From Acidobacteriota bacterium (GTDB lineage Bacteria; Acidobacteriota; Vicinamibacteria; Vicinamibacterales; UBA8438): a stretch of DNA of 5,339 nt. Shown piece after piece: positions 1-5,339 of the stretch. The stretch lies in the NCBI GenBank assembly GCA_012963185.1, contig DTWD01000098.1, positions 1 through 5,339 of the forward strand, given 5' to 3'. The position numbers were made by a program, and so were the translations under genes. How positions within the stretch are numbered: position 1 is the stretch's first letter; every line of letters begins with the position of its first letter. The notes beneath the pieces are model-generated. The model was not told the origin of the DNA, did no database searches, and saw nothing but the letters and a program-made list of their open reading frames with translations.

Positions 1-28
1 AAATCCCCCCTTCCGCACCATTCTTGAG

Positions 29-60
29 AAAAAACCTAGGTCACGGGCCGGTTTAGGTCT
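29..60 (-). terminator. possible weak rho-independent terminator downstream of the PQQ dehydrogenase gene
   Basis: Read on the minus strand, ACCTA and TAGGT (plus positions 54-58 and 34-38) can pair around a 15-nt loop. The stem extends by a G-T and an A-T pair to about 7 bp if the T-run is used. A run of six T (plus-strand A29-A34) follows directly. It lies about 85 nt past the stop codon of the minus-strand dehydrogenase gene, a sensible place for a terminator. The stem is short and its loop long, so it would be a weak one. No folding energy was computed. Confidence 0.3.
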
Positions 61-144
61 GGAGCTCGTGATCACCGAACCAATAGCCCACGAAGCAGAA
101 GTGAGAGAGCGAACGTTGCACAAATCCTTGTACCAACGACGGCC

Positions 145-2265
145 TTACTGACCGAGCGTAAATACCCAGATTGCCGCTCCACCTTTCGGAGAATCATTGA
201 CCGGCATACCCTGCGATTCCGCAAAAATGTCGTACATCCGAGCCCAGTCATTCACATGGTAGCCAGTCTGTCCAGTAGCAATTGCTACGTACTGAATATT
301 TTCCACAGAGTAAGTCACAATGGTAGAACTCGGTATGTCATCCAACACCGTTTCCCAAAGAATCTCTCCGGTCGCTTCATCGAGCGCTTTAAAGTTTCGA
401 TTCAGATCGCCTGCGAAGACCAAGCCGCCAGCAGTGGCGAGTATGGAACTGATCACAGGGCTGGGTTGCCGATGTAACCAGTCAAATTCCTGATTACCCA
501 AATCCAATGCCTGAATTCGACCCATCCGGCCGTTGCTGTCCGGAAGCAGTGCCTCCCTCATCTGCACTCCCGTGGTCAGGATTTCATACCTCCCGTCCGG
601 GCCCGCCTCTATACATCCTTCGTTCAGCGGTAGATAAAGACGGTTGGTGTTGGGATTGAATGCCGCCGGTGGCCAGCTCTTGGCGCCGTAGTGATTCGCA
701 CAGATCAATCGAGTCTCTTCTAATTGTGGGATTGTGTACGGATTAATGGTTTTATATCCCGTGTCAGGGTCGATTGCCGACACAACATTTTGCAACCCCA
801 TATCCATTGAAAACAGATACTCGCCCGTTGCTGCATCCACAGCATCCAGAATCCCCAGCTTACCCATATTGATTACAGCCTTACGCGACTTGCCTTCAAA
901 GGGAATGGTGACGATCTGGCGTTCAAATGCCCAATCAAGATCCCACTGGTCATTAGCAAGGTGCTGGTAGTACCAGACTAGTTCTCCCGTATCTGGATTT
1001 AAGGCAATCGTGGCATTGGTATAGAGTGCGTCGTTGGTGATGCCATCGACGTTTACCGGAGACAGCAGCGGCGCAGTATCGTAGGTCGGTGCCACTCCGA
1101 AATACACAAGATTCAGCGCTTCATCATATGAGCCCGCGTTCCAGACAGACCCACCGCTCCGCTCTTCAATGGCCAAACCATTCCAACTATCACCACCAGA
1201 TTCCCCGGGACGGGGAATAGTATTGAAGCGCCACTTTTGTGCACCGGTGGTACTGTCGATTCCCAGGACCCAGCCACCCTTGGGCACACGCAGCGACGTA
1301 ATCCCTTGTATTACCGTGTCGCCGACGACCAACGGCGCCATACGGAGGTGATAACCGTTCAGCCCTTCTTCCGTTTGGATCTCATGATCCCAGACCAGTT
1401 CTCCTGTCCTAGCCTCCAGCGCCAACACATGAAGATCTGACGTCGGCACGTAGACCTTGTTGCCATGCAGTGCGATGCCTTTTTTCTGGCTAGGCCGTAC
1501 GTCGGACTGATGTTCGTAACGCCACAGCAAAGAACCGTTCGTGGCATCGATGGCCAGGACGGTATCGGGAAAGGTAAAGAAAAACATGATGCCGTCGTGA
1601 ATGATCGGCCCAGGATTATTTTCGCCGACCTGAAGCGGCATGCGCCATGTCAATGCCAAGCCAAAGACTGTCTCCCGGTTGATCTGATCCAACGAGCTAT
1701 ACCCCTGATTGTCATAACTGTTCTGCCATAACAGCCAGTCTTCCGCAGGCGGATTGTTCAACATTTCATCCGTAACGCGCCGAAGTCTTGACAAGACTTC
1801 GGCGGCGCCAGTGGCAATGTTGGCAACGTTTGTGGCTTGAGGTCCCTCCGTCATATCCGGCAGCAGGGCATTTAACTGGAAGCTCAGGCTGTTTGTTGGC
1901 GCAGCTGGGATGCCGTTAAACGCGAGAATATAAGCGGCAAGTTCCTCGTAGGACCGCTCATCAAGTTCGGCTGTACTTCCCGGAGGCATCTGTCGAAGCG
2001 CAGTCGCCAGATCCTGAAGGGGTGCGCCCCCCCATTTGGCGGCAAACGCATCACCCGACAGGTTCGGCACCACGGCAGCACCTTCCAGCTTTATCCCATG
2101 ACAGGAGGCACAGTTTCTCTCGTACACGAGCTTGCCAGCTACCGCTTGCCGCTCAGTGTAGCCAACCGTATCGCCTATAGGCTGGGCATAGCTAGTCGAG
2201 CACATTATTAGTGGCAGCGCCAAACCTGCCTGCAGCAGCGTGATTGCGGCACCCGAGATCTTCAT
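145..2265 (-). CDS. secreted PQQ-dependent dehydrogenase with N-terminal cytochrome c domain (quinohemoprotein)
   Basis: This gene encodes a periplasmic quinohemoprotein expected to oxidise an alcohol, sugar or related substrate at PQQ and pass electrons to its own haem c. Residues count from the ATG at 2265 (706 aa). Residues 1-27 form a signal peptide, with likely cleavage at SYA|Q. A class I cytochrome c domain follows: CASCH at 52-56 covalently binds haem, and Met93 in QMPPGS is the likely sixth ligand. After a linker (about 120-170), a PQQ beta-propeller runs to the end. It shows seven tryptophan-docking-like motifs of the form AxDxxTGxxxW, ending at 248, 292, 345, 431, 485 (Phe), 596 and 637. 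By comparison with methanol and membrane glucose dehydrogenases, Asp442 in WDLD is the likely catalytic base and Lys469 the PQQ-contacting basic residue. Cys522 and Cys551 have the same spacing as a conserved methanol dehydrogenase disulfide. The vicinal Cys-Cys pair of methanol dehydrogenase is absent. An in-frame TTG three codons upstream (2274) has AGGA only 2 nt away, so the ATG is preferred. The gene is transcribed divergently from the kelch gene. Substrate unknown; polyvinyl-alcohol-dehydrogenase-like enzymes share the haem-first order. Confidence 0.92.
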   Translation of the reverse strand: MKISGAAITLLQAGLALPLIMCSTSYAQPIGDTVGYTERQAVAGKLVYERNCASCHGIKLEGAAVVPNLSGDAFAAKWGGAPLQDLATALRQMPPGSTAELDERSYEELAAYILAFNGIPAAPTNSLSFQLNALLPDMTEGPQATNVANIATGAAEVLSRLRRVTDEMLNNPPAEDWLLWQNSYDNQGYSSLDQINRETVFGLALTWRMPLQVGENNPGPIIHDGIMFFFTFPDTVLAIDATNGSLLWRYEHQSDVRPSQKKGIALHGNKVYVPTSDLHVLALEARTGELVWDHEIQTEEGLNGYHLRMAPLVVGDTVIQGITSLRVPKGGWVLGIDSTTGAQKWRFNTIPRPGESGGDSWNGLAIEERSGGSVWNAGSYDEALNLVYFGVAPTYDTAPLLSPVNVDGITNDALYTNATIALNPDTGELVWYYQHLANDQWDLDWAFERQIVTIPFEGKSRKAVINMGKLGILDAVDAATGEYLFSMDMGLQNVVSAIDPDTGYKTINPYTIPQLEETRLICANHYGAKSWPPAAFNPNTNRLYLPLNEGCIEAGPDGRYEILTTGVQMREALLPDSNGRMGRIQALDLGNQEFDWLHRQPSPVISSILATAGGLVFAGDLNRNFKALDEATGEILWETVLDDIPSSTIVTYSVENIQYVAIATGQTGYHVNDWARMYDIFAESQGMPVNDSPKGGAAIWVFTLGQ
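1200..1218. repeat. 7-bp-arm hairpin inside the PQQ dehydrogenase gene
   Basis: ATTCCCC (1200-1206) and GGGGAAT (1212-1218) are perfect reverse complements around a 5-nt loop, GGGAC. The stretch encodes part of a Pro/Gly-rich loop (around IPRPGES) of the PQQ propeller. The arms may simply follow from the codons chosen for that motif, so no function is claimed. Confidence 0.4.
1778..1804. repeat. perfect inverted repeat, 13-bp arms with a 1-nt centre, inside the PQQ dehydrogenase coding sequence
   Basis: CGCCGAAGTCTTG (1778-1790) is followed by one A (1791) and its exact reverse complement (1792-1804). In mRNA this would fold into a stem of about 11 bp closed by a 5-nt loop. On the minus strand it falls in the codons for residues 154-163 of the dehydrogenase (AAEVLSRLRR), in the linker between the cytochrome c and PQQ domains, and it keeps the reading frame. 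No second copy was seen in the window. It could be a regulator site, an mRNA hairpin that slows ribosomes between domains, or a small palindromic element inserted in frame. The sequence does not decide between these. Confidence 0.75.
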
Positions 2266-2276
2266 GCGCTTCAAAA

Positions 2277-2281
2277 TCCTT
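2277..2281 (-). promoter_or_regulatory. ribosome binding site deciding the PQQ dehydrogenase start
   Basis: On the minus strand AAGGA lies 11 nt before the ATG at 2265 but only 2 nt before the in-frame TTG at 2274. A 2-nt spacing is too short for normal initiation, so this site favours the ATG. An in-frame TAA at 2286-2284 rules out starts further upstream. Confidence 0.5.
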
Positions 2282-2299
2282 TTTTAAGTTTCGCCCACG

Positions 2300-2309
2300 T
2301 TTATTATTA
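2300..2309. promoter_or_regulatory. AT-rich core of the divergent promoter region (candidate -10 elements on both strands)
   Basis: The 87-bp gap between the divergent PQQ and kelch genes (2266-2352) has one AT-rich block here. On the plus strand it contains TATTAT (2302-2307), one mismatch from the TATAAT -10 consensus. On the minus strand it reads TAATAATAA. Transcription starting about 7 nt away in either direction would leave leaders of roughly 30-40 nt before each ATG, enough for the ribosome binding sites. No good -35 box is seen on the plus strand; on the minus strand TTGCAC (2334-2329) is a poor one at 19 nt. The gap must hold the starts of both transcripts unless they are read from outside, but the exact elements are tentative. 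Confidence 0.3.
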
Positions 2310-2340
2310 CCTGCAGCGAATAGCTGAGGTGCAAGAACAC

Positions 2341-2346
2341 CGGAGA
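2341..2346 (+). promoter_or_regulatory. ribosome binding site deciding the kelch-protein start
   Basis: CGGAGA places GGAG (2342-2345) 7 nt before the ATG at 2353, near-ideal spacing. The alternative in-frame GTG at 2329 has no spaced Shine-Dalgarno sequence, and using it would place this motif inside the coding region. The ATG is therefore chosen. Confidence 0.6.
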
Positions 2347-2352
2347 CTCAAA

Positions 2353-3378
2353 ATGAAAATAAATGCGAGAACTGAAAGGGTCGTAAGCCAGACTACCACA
2401 ACAAAATGTTTCGTCGTAATGGCGCTGTGCCTGCTTTGGACACACCTCAGTCTCGCTCAATATCCAGGCTCCTGGCAGGCTCTGCCGGATATGCCGGTGG
2501 GAAAATGGGAGCCGGGTGTGGTCGTCTTGGATGACAAGCTCTATATCTTCGGGGGGTATACCGACGGGGTGGTATCCAGCAAACGCTCGGAGATCTTCGA
2601 CCCGTCTGACAACGGCTGGACGCTGATTCAGGAACTTCCCAGCGCAATTACACACATGAACATGGCACTAGACGGCCGGACCATATGGTTTGCCGGCGGA
2701 TTCAAGGATGGGTACAAGGGGCACGCCATTGCCGAGGTCTGGAGTTATGACGTCGACCTAGATCGCTACACGGCAGCACCGCTGCTTCCCGAATCTCGCG
2801 CCGGAGGAGGATTAGCGGTACTCGACGGCCAGCTGCATTATTTCGGCGGACTCATGGCAGATCGTGACACCGATTCCAGCGATCACTGGACGCTCGATTT
2901 GGAGAACTGGGCACTGGGTTCAGCGACCTGGTCCGAAGCCGCTCCCATGCCAGTACCTCGCAACCAATTTTCCACCGTGGTATTCAATGGCAGGATTTAT
3001 GCCATTGGCGGCCAGTTCCATCACGACAGCGTCCAATTAGACCAACCGCGCACCGATATCTACAACCCCGCGACCAACACCTGGACTAGCGGTCCCAATC
3101 TACCCAAGGGTCATTCACATGCCGAAGGAGCCACGTTCGTGCACGGTGGCAACATCTACATGGTTGGCGGCCACACCACGCCAACAGGCGGAACGAAATC
3201 CCAAGACCCTGACATCCTGCGGCTCACCAGAGGCGGCACGTGGCAGAAAGTCGGCGAGCTGCCGGGTCCACTCTCATCCCCTGCTGCCGCGATTATCGGA
3301 GACCGGCTTTATGTCGCCGGTGGCGCAGCTGGCGGCAGCACCGTACAGTCCGGGATGTGGGTAAGTTCAGCTCCGTAA
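2353..3378 (+). CDS. secreted kelch-repeat beta-propeller protein
   Basis: The product is an exported protein built of kelch repeats, a fold that makes a beta-propeller and usually binds ligands, glycans or other proteins. Numbering from the ATG (341 aa), residues 1-36 form a signal peptide with a long polar N-region, a hydrophobic core (FVVMALCLLW) and likely cleavage at SLA|Q. Six kelch units are visible by the hydrophobic-strand-plus-GG signature, with Gly-Gly at 67-68, 115-116, 165-166, 219-220, 272-273 and 323-324. Most are followed by the family pattern of an aromatic or Asp strand and a Trp before a Pro-containing turn (for example IYNPATNTWTSGPNLP). The sixth unit is incomplete at the C-terminus; the N-terminal strand GSWQALPDMPV probably completes that blade, closing the ring. 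There is no catalytic motif, no galactose-oxidase radical-site residues that I can identify, and no extra domain. The gene is divergent from the PQQ dehydrogenase, so the two may share regulation; a functional link is inference only. The substrate or partner cannot be predicted. Confidence 0.88.
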   Translation: MKINARTERVVSQTTTTKCFVVMALCLLWTHLSLAQYPGSWQALPDMPVGKWEPGVVVLDDKLYIFGGYTDGVVSSKRSEIFDPSDNGWTLIQELPSAITHMNMALDGRTIWFAGGFKDGYKGHAIAEVWSYDVDLDRYTAAPLLPESRAGGGLAVLDGQLHYFGGLMADRDTDSSDHWTLDLENWALGSATWSEAAPMPVPRNQFSTVVFNGRIYAIGGQFHHDSVQLDQPRTDIYNPATNTWTSGPNLPKGHSHAEGATFVHGGNIYMVGGHTTPTGGTKSQDPDILRLTRGGTWQKVGELPGPLSSPAAAIIGDRLYVAGGAAGGSTVQSGMWVSSAP

Positions 3379-3379
3379 A

Positions 3380-3429
3380 TACGTAGGATCAAGCCTAGGG
3401 CTTCCGGATCGAATTCGTCCTGCTACGTA
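3380..3429. repeat. nested inverted repeat in the convergent gap after the kelch gene
   Basis: TACGTAG (3380-3386) is matched by CTACGTA (3423-3429). Inside lies a second hairpin, AAGCC/GGCTT (3391-3395 and 3399-3403) with a 3-nt loop, and a near-palindrome around GAATTC (3406-3420). It starts 2 nt after the kelch stop codon and could form a composite RNA structure at the transcript end. It has no T-run on either strand, so it is not a classical terminator. The rest of the 216-bp gap (3379-3594) shows no gene and no clear terminator for either convergent gene. Confidence 0.35.
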
Positions 3430-3594
3430 CGCAAATACAAAACTATTGCCGTGCGCTGCACATCACGACCAAATCCCATCTACGCGACTGGAGACAGTGG
3501 CACTAGGCAAAACTCACGTTACAGAATTCTCTTATCCCAGCAGAACCGAGTAAAACAATCTATCCATGAGGAAGAACCATAGTCGCCTAAAACG

Positions 3595-3969
3595 TCAAGA
3601 CAATCTAGACGCCGCGGTCCATCCACATGCGACCGCAGCAATTCCCACAACGACATTAGCACTTACCGCAGCGACCGCAAGTGACCGTTCCCCAGACATC
3701 CAAAGACTGTATGACTCATAGCTAAACGTCGAGAAGGTCGTGAGGGAACCAAGTATGCCGGTCACCACCAATACTCGCCAATGCGCATTAAGAAATTCAC
3801 GCTGATCAATTAGGAATAAGAGAATCCCAATAGCGACGCAGCCAACGACGTTCGCAATGAGCGTCGCGTAGGGAAAACCCTGATTCTCATGACCAACCAG
3901 CAAAACAATCGCATAGCGTAGGCAGGCACCAACGGCACCACCAAGGGCCACAGCCACGAATAGTCCCAT
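3595..3969 (-). CDS. crcB: fluoride ion channel CrcB/Fluc
   Basis: This is a small inner-membrane fluoride-specific channel that lets fluoride leave the cytoplasm and so relieves its toxicity. At 124 aa it is the usual full length for a Fluc subunit, which works as an antiparallel dual-topology dimer. Four hydrophobic segments are visible at about 3-25, 34-54, 64-88 and 97-119. Family motifs are intact: GGAVGACLRY at 10-19 in helix 1; the pore Asn40 in TLIANVVG of helix 2; and the broken third helix TGILGSLTTFSTFSYE at 70-85. That helix carries the fluoride-lining Phe79 and Phe82 and the Gly/Thr region that binds the central Na+ in characterised Fluc proteins. The start fits the family, but no Shine-Dalgarno sequence precedes it, and a good -35/-10 pair ends 6 nt before the ATG, suggesting a leaderless mRNA. 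The gene converges on the kelch gene and diverges from the NHL gene. No fluoride riboswitch consensus is seen upstream. It is probably an independent resistance gene rather than part of a neighbouring pathway. Confidence 0.95.
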   Translation of the reverse strand: MGLFVAVALGGAVGACLRYAIVLLVGHENQGFPYATLIANVVGCVAIGILLFLIDQREFLNAHWRVLVVTGILGSLTTFSTFSYESYSLWMSGERSLAVAAVSANVVVGIAAVACGWTAASRLS

Positions 3970-3975
3970 TCACGT

Positions 3976-4003
3976 ATTATCGCTGTCTTTCGCTCACTGT
4001 CTA
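3976..4003 (-). promoter_or_regulatory. candidate sigma-70 promoter of crcB, placed for a leaderless mRNA
   Basis: On the minus strand TAGACA (4003-3998, 5 of 6 matches to TTGACA) is followed after 16 nt by GATAAT (3981-3976, 5 of 6 matches to TATAAT). Only 6 nt separate the -10 box from the crcB ATG, so a start 7 nt downstream would fall on the A of the ATG. This agrees with the absence of a Shine-Dalgarno sequence in front of crcB. It is a motif match only; a more distal promoter is possible. Confidence 0.5.
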
Positions 4004-4041
4004 TTCGCAGTCAATGCGCACAAGACTGAGAAACGACTAAA

Positions 4042-4078
4042 GATAGCACTCTTCTTTTCCCATCTCGAGGGCTATCAT
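4042..4078 (+). promoter_or_regulatory. possible -10 box of the NHL gene with an overlapping spaced inverted repeat
   Basis: TATCAT (4073-4078) has one mismatch to the -10 consensus and lies about 50 nt before the NHL gene start, but no good -35 box is found at 16-18 nt. GATAGC (4042-4047) and GCTATC (4071-4076) are exact reverse complements 23 nt apart, and the right arm overlaps the -10 candidate, as an operator might. Six-base arms at this spacing can easily occur by chance. Confidence 0.2.
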
Positions 4079-4113
4079 ACGACTCAAAGACGCACCGAGA
4101 TTTCAGATTCACG

Positions 4114-4118
4114 AGGAG
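4114..4118 (+). promoter_or_regulatory. ribosome binding site of the NHL-repeat gene
   Basis: AGGAG lies 9 nt before the ATG at 4128, the only well-placed start for this reading frame, and the protein then begins directly with a signal peptide. Confidence 0.65.
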
Positions 4119-4127
4119 AACGTAAGA

Positions 4128-5318
4128 ATGACTCGCGCACTCGCAACAGGAATAGCACTGACATTGGCCATAGCCGCCGTGTCACTCATTGGTCATGACC
4201 TGCATGCACAGCAGTCAGACGGAACCACACCCGTTCGACAAAATCCCAATATCGATCGGCCGATTACGAATGAGGGTTTTGACAGTACGGTCATCATGCT
4301 ACTCCAACGACTTGTTGCGGCCTACGGCCCAATCGCAAACAGTAATGACCGGCCAAATCCGTACCGACGCGTTGAACCATTTGGAGACCCACCGCCCGGG
4401 AATAACGGCGAGTGGGCCGCCGTGATCGGTGCCGAAGGTGGACCAGATGGGAACTTATACGTCTTGCATCGCTGTCAATCGAATTCCTGTGTGGGCCGTA
4501 CAGAATCCCCTGTCGTAATACTTGACCCACGCACAGGCAATCGACTCGCGGAGTGGGGTGAGGGATTAATGGCATTCCCCCATGGCCTTCATGTGGACCA
4601 CAATGGAAATGTCTGGACAGCTGACGTCGGACGAGAAGACGCCGAGGGCGGGCATCTGGTTCGAAAATTCAGTAGCGACGGCAACCTTCTCATGACGATT
4701 GGTCAGTCCGGCGTTGCCGGCGATGAACCAGGGCTACTTCGTGAACCGACCGACGTCGTGACGACACGAGATGGCACCATTTTCATCACTGAAGGCCATA
4801 TCAAGAACGGTCCTCGCTCCCGTATCTCCAAATATTCACCAGACGGTACGTTTATCGCACATCTCGGAATAACCGGACAAGGTCACCAGGAACTCAGTGC
4901 GCCGCATTCGATCGCCGTCGATACGACGGGACGACTCTTTATTGCCGATCGAGACAACAACCGACTCATGATCTGGGACCAAGACGGTAACTACATCGAT
5001 CAGTGGCAACAATTCGGACGTCCTAGCGGCATTTATATCGATCATACCGACACGATCTACGTTGCGGATTCTGAATCATGGGGCCCAGACAATCCTGGAT
5101 GGAAAAAGGGCATCCGGATCGGCAGCGCGAAAACCGGCCAAGTGCATTATTTTCTGGAAGATATTGAATCAATGGACCTCGCTCACAGCGGCGCAGAAGG
5201 CGTCGGCGTCGATACGTTTGGAAATGTCTACGGTGGTGTAGTACGCCGCCAGATGCTTGAGCGCCACGAACCCGCTCAAGAACGGGACACTCAGGGCGCG
5301 ACATGGAACAGCCGCTGA
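4128..5318 (+). CDS. secreted NHL-repeat six-bladed beta-propeller protein, related to peptidyl-alpha-hydroxyglycine amidating lyase-type propellers
   Basis: The product is a 396-aa exported protein whose body is a six-bladed NHL propeller. Residues 1-27 form a signal peptide (hydrophobic core about 5-22, likely cleavage at LHA|Q); a polar N-terminal region runs to about 93. Six blades follow, starting near 94, 149, 205, 257, 298 and 354. They show the NHL pattern of a P-x-G/S-I-x-V-D strand, a D/N-G turn, a strand ending in AD or TE, and a second D-G turn: for example APHSIAVDTTGRLFIADRDNNR around 258-279. The stretch RPSGIYID (298-305) through NPGWKKGIRIGS (322-333) is characteristic of a widespread bacterial group of such proteins, whose function is generally unproven. 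In the amidating lyase domain of peptidylglycine alpha-amidating monooxygenase, three His bind a metal; candidate counterparts here are His152 and His260, with His224 a further candidate. The third expected position appears to be Glu357, so lyase activity cannot be assumed. Cys116 and Cys121 could form a disulfide. The gene diverges from crcB and ends 21 nt before the window end. Confidence 0.88.
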   Translation: MTRALATGIALTLAIAAVSLIGHDLHAQQSDGTTPVRQNPNIDRPITNEGFDSTVIMLLQRLVAAYGPIANSNDRPNPYRRVEPFGDPPPGNNGEWAAVIGAEGGPDGNLYVLHRCQSNSCVGRTESPVVILDPRTGNRLAEWGEGLMAFPHGLHVDHNGNVWTADVGREDAEGGHLVRKFSSDGNLLMTIGQSGVAGDEPGLLREPTDVVTTRDGTIFITEGHIKNGPRSRISKYSPDGTFIAHLGITGQGHQELSAPHSIAVDTTGRLFIADRDNNRLMIWDQDGNYIDQWQQFGRPSGIYIDHTDTIYVADSESWGPDNPGWKKGIRIGSAKTGQVHYFLEDIESMDLAHSGAEGVGVDTFGNVYGGVVRRQMLERHEPAQERDTQGATWNSR

Positions 5319-5339
5319 CACAACTTGTCCCGCCGGTCA

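Noticed and set aside
208..210. Lipoprotein signal for the PQQ dehydrogenase or kelch protein, because both have a Cys in the signal region
   Set aside because: The residues before these Cys (LIM-C and MAL-C) do not fit the lipobox, and both proteins have normal signal peptidase I sites ending in Ala followed by Gln. The coordinates given are only a placeholder within the PQQ gene.
2284..2655. Minus-strand open frame of 123 codons overlapping the start of the kelch gene
   Set aside because: It lies antisense to the well-supported kelch signal peptide and first blade, its translation has no recognisable motif, and it would occupy the divergent promoter region.
3566..3715. Plus-strand open frame of about 49 codons starting at the ATG at 3566
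   Set aside because: Nearly all of it is antisense to crcB, it has no good ribosome binding site, and its Ala/Thr-rich translation is what the reverse of a membrane-protein gene gives.
3970..4127. Fluoride riboswitch upstream of crcB
   Set aside because: I read the minus strand here for the conserved crcB-motif segments and did not find them, and the best promoter leaves no leader for one.
4294..4575. Minus-strand open frame of 93 codons inside the NHL gene
   Set aside because: It is fully antisense to a gene with a clear signal peptide, ribosome binding site and NHL repeats; its Arg-rich translation has no family features.
5023..5304. Minus-strand open frame of 93 codons near the window end
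   Set aside because: It is antisense to the last two blades of the NHL protein and shows no motif of its own.
1..5339. CRISPR array, insertion sequence, transposase, tRNA or defence system
   Set aside because: No regularly spaced direct repeats, transposase-like frames, tRNA-like folds or defence-protein motifs were seen on either strand.

Overview
The window carries four genes, all from recognisable families, arranged as two divergent pairs that meet tail to tail near the middle. It looks like an environmental Gram-negative bacterium: three of the four products have Sec-type signal peptides, and one is a periplasmic quinohemoprotein with a c-type haem site, which implies a periplasm and an aerobic electron transport chain. 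The moderate GC content and the protein families would suit an uncultured marine or soil proteobacterium or an acidobacterium, but nothing here (no rRNA, tRNA or housekeeping marker) fixes the taxon.

Layout. Positions 1-144 are non-coding and hold a possible weak terminator. The minus-strand gene at 145-2265 encodes a secreted PQQ-dependent dehydrogenase with an N-terminal cytochrome c domain. A short AT-rich divergent intergenic region (2266-2352) separates it from a plus-strand gene for a secreted kelch-repeat beta-propeller protein (2353-3378). A 216-bp convergent gap with a nested inverted repeat follows. Then comes a minus-strand crcB/fluC fluoride channel gene (3595-3969) whose apparent promoter lies so close to the ATG that the mRNA may be leaderless. 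A second divergent gap (3970-4127) leads to a plus-strand gene for a secreted NHL-repeat six-bladed propeller protein (4128-5318). The last 21 bases are non-coding.

How the genes may work together. Three of the four proteins are predicted to be exported beta-propellers from three different sequence families: PQQ eight-bladed, kelch, and NHL six-bladed. Only the PQQ enzyme has a clear chemistry: it should oxidise an alcohol, sugar or similar substrate and pass electrons through its own haem to the respiratory chain. The kelch and NHL proteins could bind or process extracytoplasmic ligands, but no substrate can be read from the sequence. The fluoride channel is a stand-alone resistance gene with no obvious link to its neighbours.

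The most unusual sequence feature is a perfect 13-bp-arm inverted repeat (1778-1804) inside the dehydrogenase gene, in the linker between its haem and PQQ domains. I saw no CRISPR array, insertion sequence, tRNA, rRNA or recognisable defence system. I do not claim a new biological system; the items worth checking are listed as findings.
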